Shown in pieces: positions 6,077-7,094 of a stretch of 7,094 nt of DNA. The first letter of the stretch is position 1. Each line of letters opens with the position of its first letter. This stretch comes from Bacteroidales bacterium UBA3868. Lineage in GTDB: Bacteria > Bacteroidota > Bacteroidia > Bacteroidales > WCHB1-69. The notes beneath the pieces were generated by a model. That model worked only from the letters and a program-made list of their open reading frames with translations, was not told the DNA's origin and made no database searches. A program made the position numbers and the translations under genes. Location of the stretch: contig DGGS01000075.1 of assembly GCA_002392325.1 (NCBI GenBank), positions 1-7,094 on the forward strand, in the 5' to 3' direction.

Positions 6077-7051
6077 GTGGATTTGAAAGACAGGAACGAC
6101 ATAATCAACTACGCCGCCGAGGTGTTGCAAGAGGAGGCGAATGCTGTACAAACCCTCAAACAGTATCTGACGGATGATTTTGTGAAGAGTGTGGAGACGA
6201 TTCTGAATTCAAAAGGCCGGGTCATCGTCACCGGCATTGGAAAAAGCGCGATAATCGGTCAGAAGATCGTTTCCACGCTGAATTCCACCGGCACACCGGC
6301 AGTCTTCATGCACGCGGCGGATGCCATACATGGGGATCTGGGCATTATCCAGCAAGACGATGTGGTTCTTTGCATATCCAAGAGCGGCAACACACCTGAA
6401 ATTTCTTTGTTGACGCCCTTTCTGAAGAAAAACGGCAACATCCTGATTGCAATGGTCGGCAATACGGAGTCGCACCTCGCCCGCGAGGCCCATTATGTGC
6501 TCAATTGCACTGTGGAACGGGAAGCCAGTCCCAATAATCTGGCCCCAACAAGCAGTTCCACCGCCCAATTGGCCCTTGGCGACGCCCTTGCCTCCACCCT
6601 GATCAAGCTGCGCGGCTTCACTTCCGAAGATTTCGCCCAACTCCATCCAGGTGGCATTTTGGGAAAACGCCTCTATATGAAAGTCAAGGACTTGTACAAG
6701 TTCAACGATGTTCCGATGGTGGCCCCAACTGACCCGATGCAGACCGTGATTTTGGAAATCTCCGGCAAATGCCTCGGCGTAACCGCCGTGGTGGAGAATG
6801 AGAAGGTGGTGGGAGCCATCACCGACGGCGACCTCCGGCGAATGCTGGAACGCAATCCAGATTACAGTCGCCTCACCGCACAGGATGTGATGACAAAACA
6901 GCCGAAATCGGTCCACGAAGAAACCCTCGTCGTGGATGCGCTGGAACTGATGAAGAGCAAGAACATCACCAACCTCTTTGTCATTGACAGCCAGGAACGT
7001 TATCTTGGAGTGATTCATCTCCACGATATCATCAAGGAGGGTATTTACTAA
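6077..7051 (+). CDS. kdsD: Arabinose-5-phosphate isomerase KdsD (SIS + two CBS domains)
   Basis: KdsD converts ribulose 5-phosphate to arabinose 5-phosphate, the first step toward Kdo, the inner-core sugar of lipopolysaccharide. The 324-residue product has a SIS domain at about 38-175: VTGIGKSAIIGQK with K56, FMHAADAIHGDLG, CISKSGNTPEI with E108, E149 in VEREAS, LAPTSSSTAQLALGDALA, then H190 in LHPGGILGK. These four residues sit exactly three positions before the catalytically important K59, E111, E152 and H193 that I recall for E. coli KdsD. Two CBS domains follow (~202-260 and ~268-324, ending LGVIHLHDIIKEGIY); in this family they are thought to regulate activity. The start is GTG, six bases after the queG stop; no nearby in-frame ATG gives a normal N-terminus, and a weak AAGGAA (6069-6074) precedes it. 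A KpsF/GutQ-type paralogue cannot be excluded, but with lpxB in the same block and no capsule genes visible KdsD is the better call. Confidence 0.94.
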   Translation: MDLKDRNDIINYAAEVLQEEANAVQTLKQYLTDDFVKSVETILNSKGRVIVTGIGKSAIIGQKIVSTLNSTGTPAVFMHAADAIHGDLGIIQQDDVVLCISKSGNTPEISLLTPFLKKNGNILIAMVGNTESHLAREAHYVLNCTVEREASPNNLAPTSSSTAQLALGDALASTLIKLRGFTSEDFAQLHPGGILGKRLYMKVKDLYKFNDVPMVAPTDPMQTVILEISGKCLGVTAVVENEKVVGAITDGDLRRMLERNPDYSRLTAQDVMTKQPKSVHEETLVVDALELMKSKNITNLFVIDSQERYLGVIHLHDIIKEGIY

Positions 7052-7053
7052 CT

Positions 7054-7094
7054 GCCCGGATGGCGGAAGTGGTAGACGCGCACGTTTCAGGTGC
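7054..7094 (+). tRNA. tRNA-Leu (anticodon CAG), 3' part outside window
   Basis: The 5' half of a leucine tRNA is visible: acceptor strand GCCCGGA (7054-7060), TG, D-stem GCG (7063-7065) pairing with CGC (7077-7079) around a loop containing GG (7071-7072), and the characteristic GGTAGAC. The anticodon stem 5' strand is 7081-7085 and the seven-base loop TTCAGGT (7086-7092) gives anticodon CAG at 7088-7090, read as CUG leucine codons. The first two bases of the 3' stem strand (GC, 7093-7094) pair with 7085 (G-T) and 7084. The long variable arm, T-arm and acceptor 3' strand lie beyond the window. It begins two bases after the kdsD stop. Confidence 0.88.

Noticed and set aside
6209..7024. 271-codon open frame on the minus strand
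   Set aside because: It is the antisense shadow of kdsD, whose catalytic and CBS motifs are unmistakable; the translation is His-rich and shows no family.
1..7094. CRISPR array, insertion sequence, integrase or phage genes
   Set aside because: No spaced direct repeats, transposase motifs or terminal inverted repeats were seen; every long stretch is explained by the listed genes.

Overview
The window comes from a Bacteroidota genome, most likely a Bacteroidales-type organism. Three things point there: two proteins end in the gliding-motility/type IX secretion 'type B' C-terminal sorting domain (CHU_C, TIGR04131-like); a Bacteroidota-specific -7 promoter box (TAnnTTTG) precedes the first of them; and there is a DUF4292-type lipoprotein, a family I know only from this phylum. 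All six protein genes and the partial tRNA lie on the + strand, tightly packed. No species can be named from the sequence alone.

Layout: (1) positions 1-1056 hold lpxB, lacking its first ~25 codons at the window edge. (2) A promoter lies across the end of lpxB and the 64-base gap after it. (3) 1121-1564 encodes a 147-residue secreted protein that is almost only a signal peptide plus a type IX sorting domain. (4) 1599-4508 encodes a 969-residue modular surface protein (two CUB-like domains, a nidogen-like module, Ig-like repeats, PKD, sorting domain). (5) 4509-5156, starting on the base after the previous stop, encodes a DUF4292-family lipoprotein. (6) 5156-6070, overlapping by one base, encodes a divergent QueG (epoxyqueuosine reductase). 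(7) 6077-7051 encodes KdsD (arabinose-5-phosphate isomerase, SIS plus two CBS domains). (8) A tRNA-Leu(CAG) begins two bases after the kdsD stop and runs off the end. No gap exceeds 64 bases, and I see no rho-independent terminator.

How they may work together: LpxB (lipid A) and KdsD (Kdo precursor) supply the lipopolysaccharide of the outer membrane. The two type IX cargo proteins cross that membrane to the cell surface, and the DUF4292 lipoprotein is expected to sit in the envelope. So the block is mainly about the cell envelope, with tRNA-related genes (queG, tRNA-Leu) at its end. The genes from 1121 to 7051 are spaced like one operon read from the promoter at ~1045-1073, possibly with a second internal promoter inside queG.

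Most of the window is ordinary conserved Bacteroidota content. The parts that deserve a second look are the sorting-domain-only mini-protein, the AT-rich, AGA-containing nidogen-like segment inside the large surface protein (a likely mosaic insertion), the divergent active-site region of QueG, and the near-zero spacing between kdsD and tRNA-Leu. I found no convincing wholly new system.
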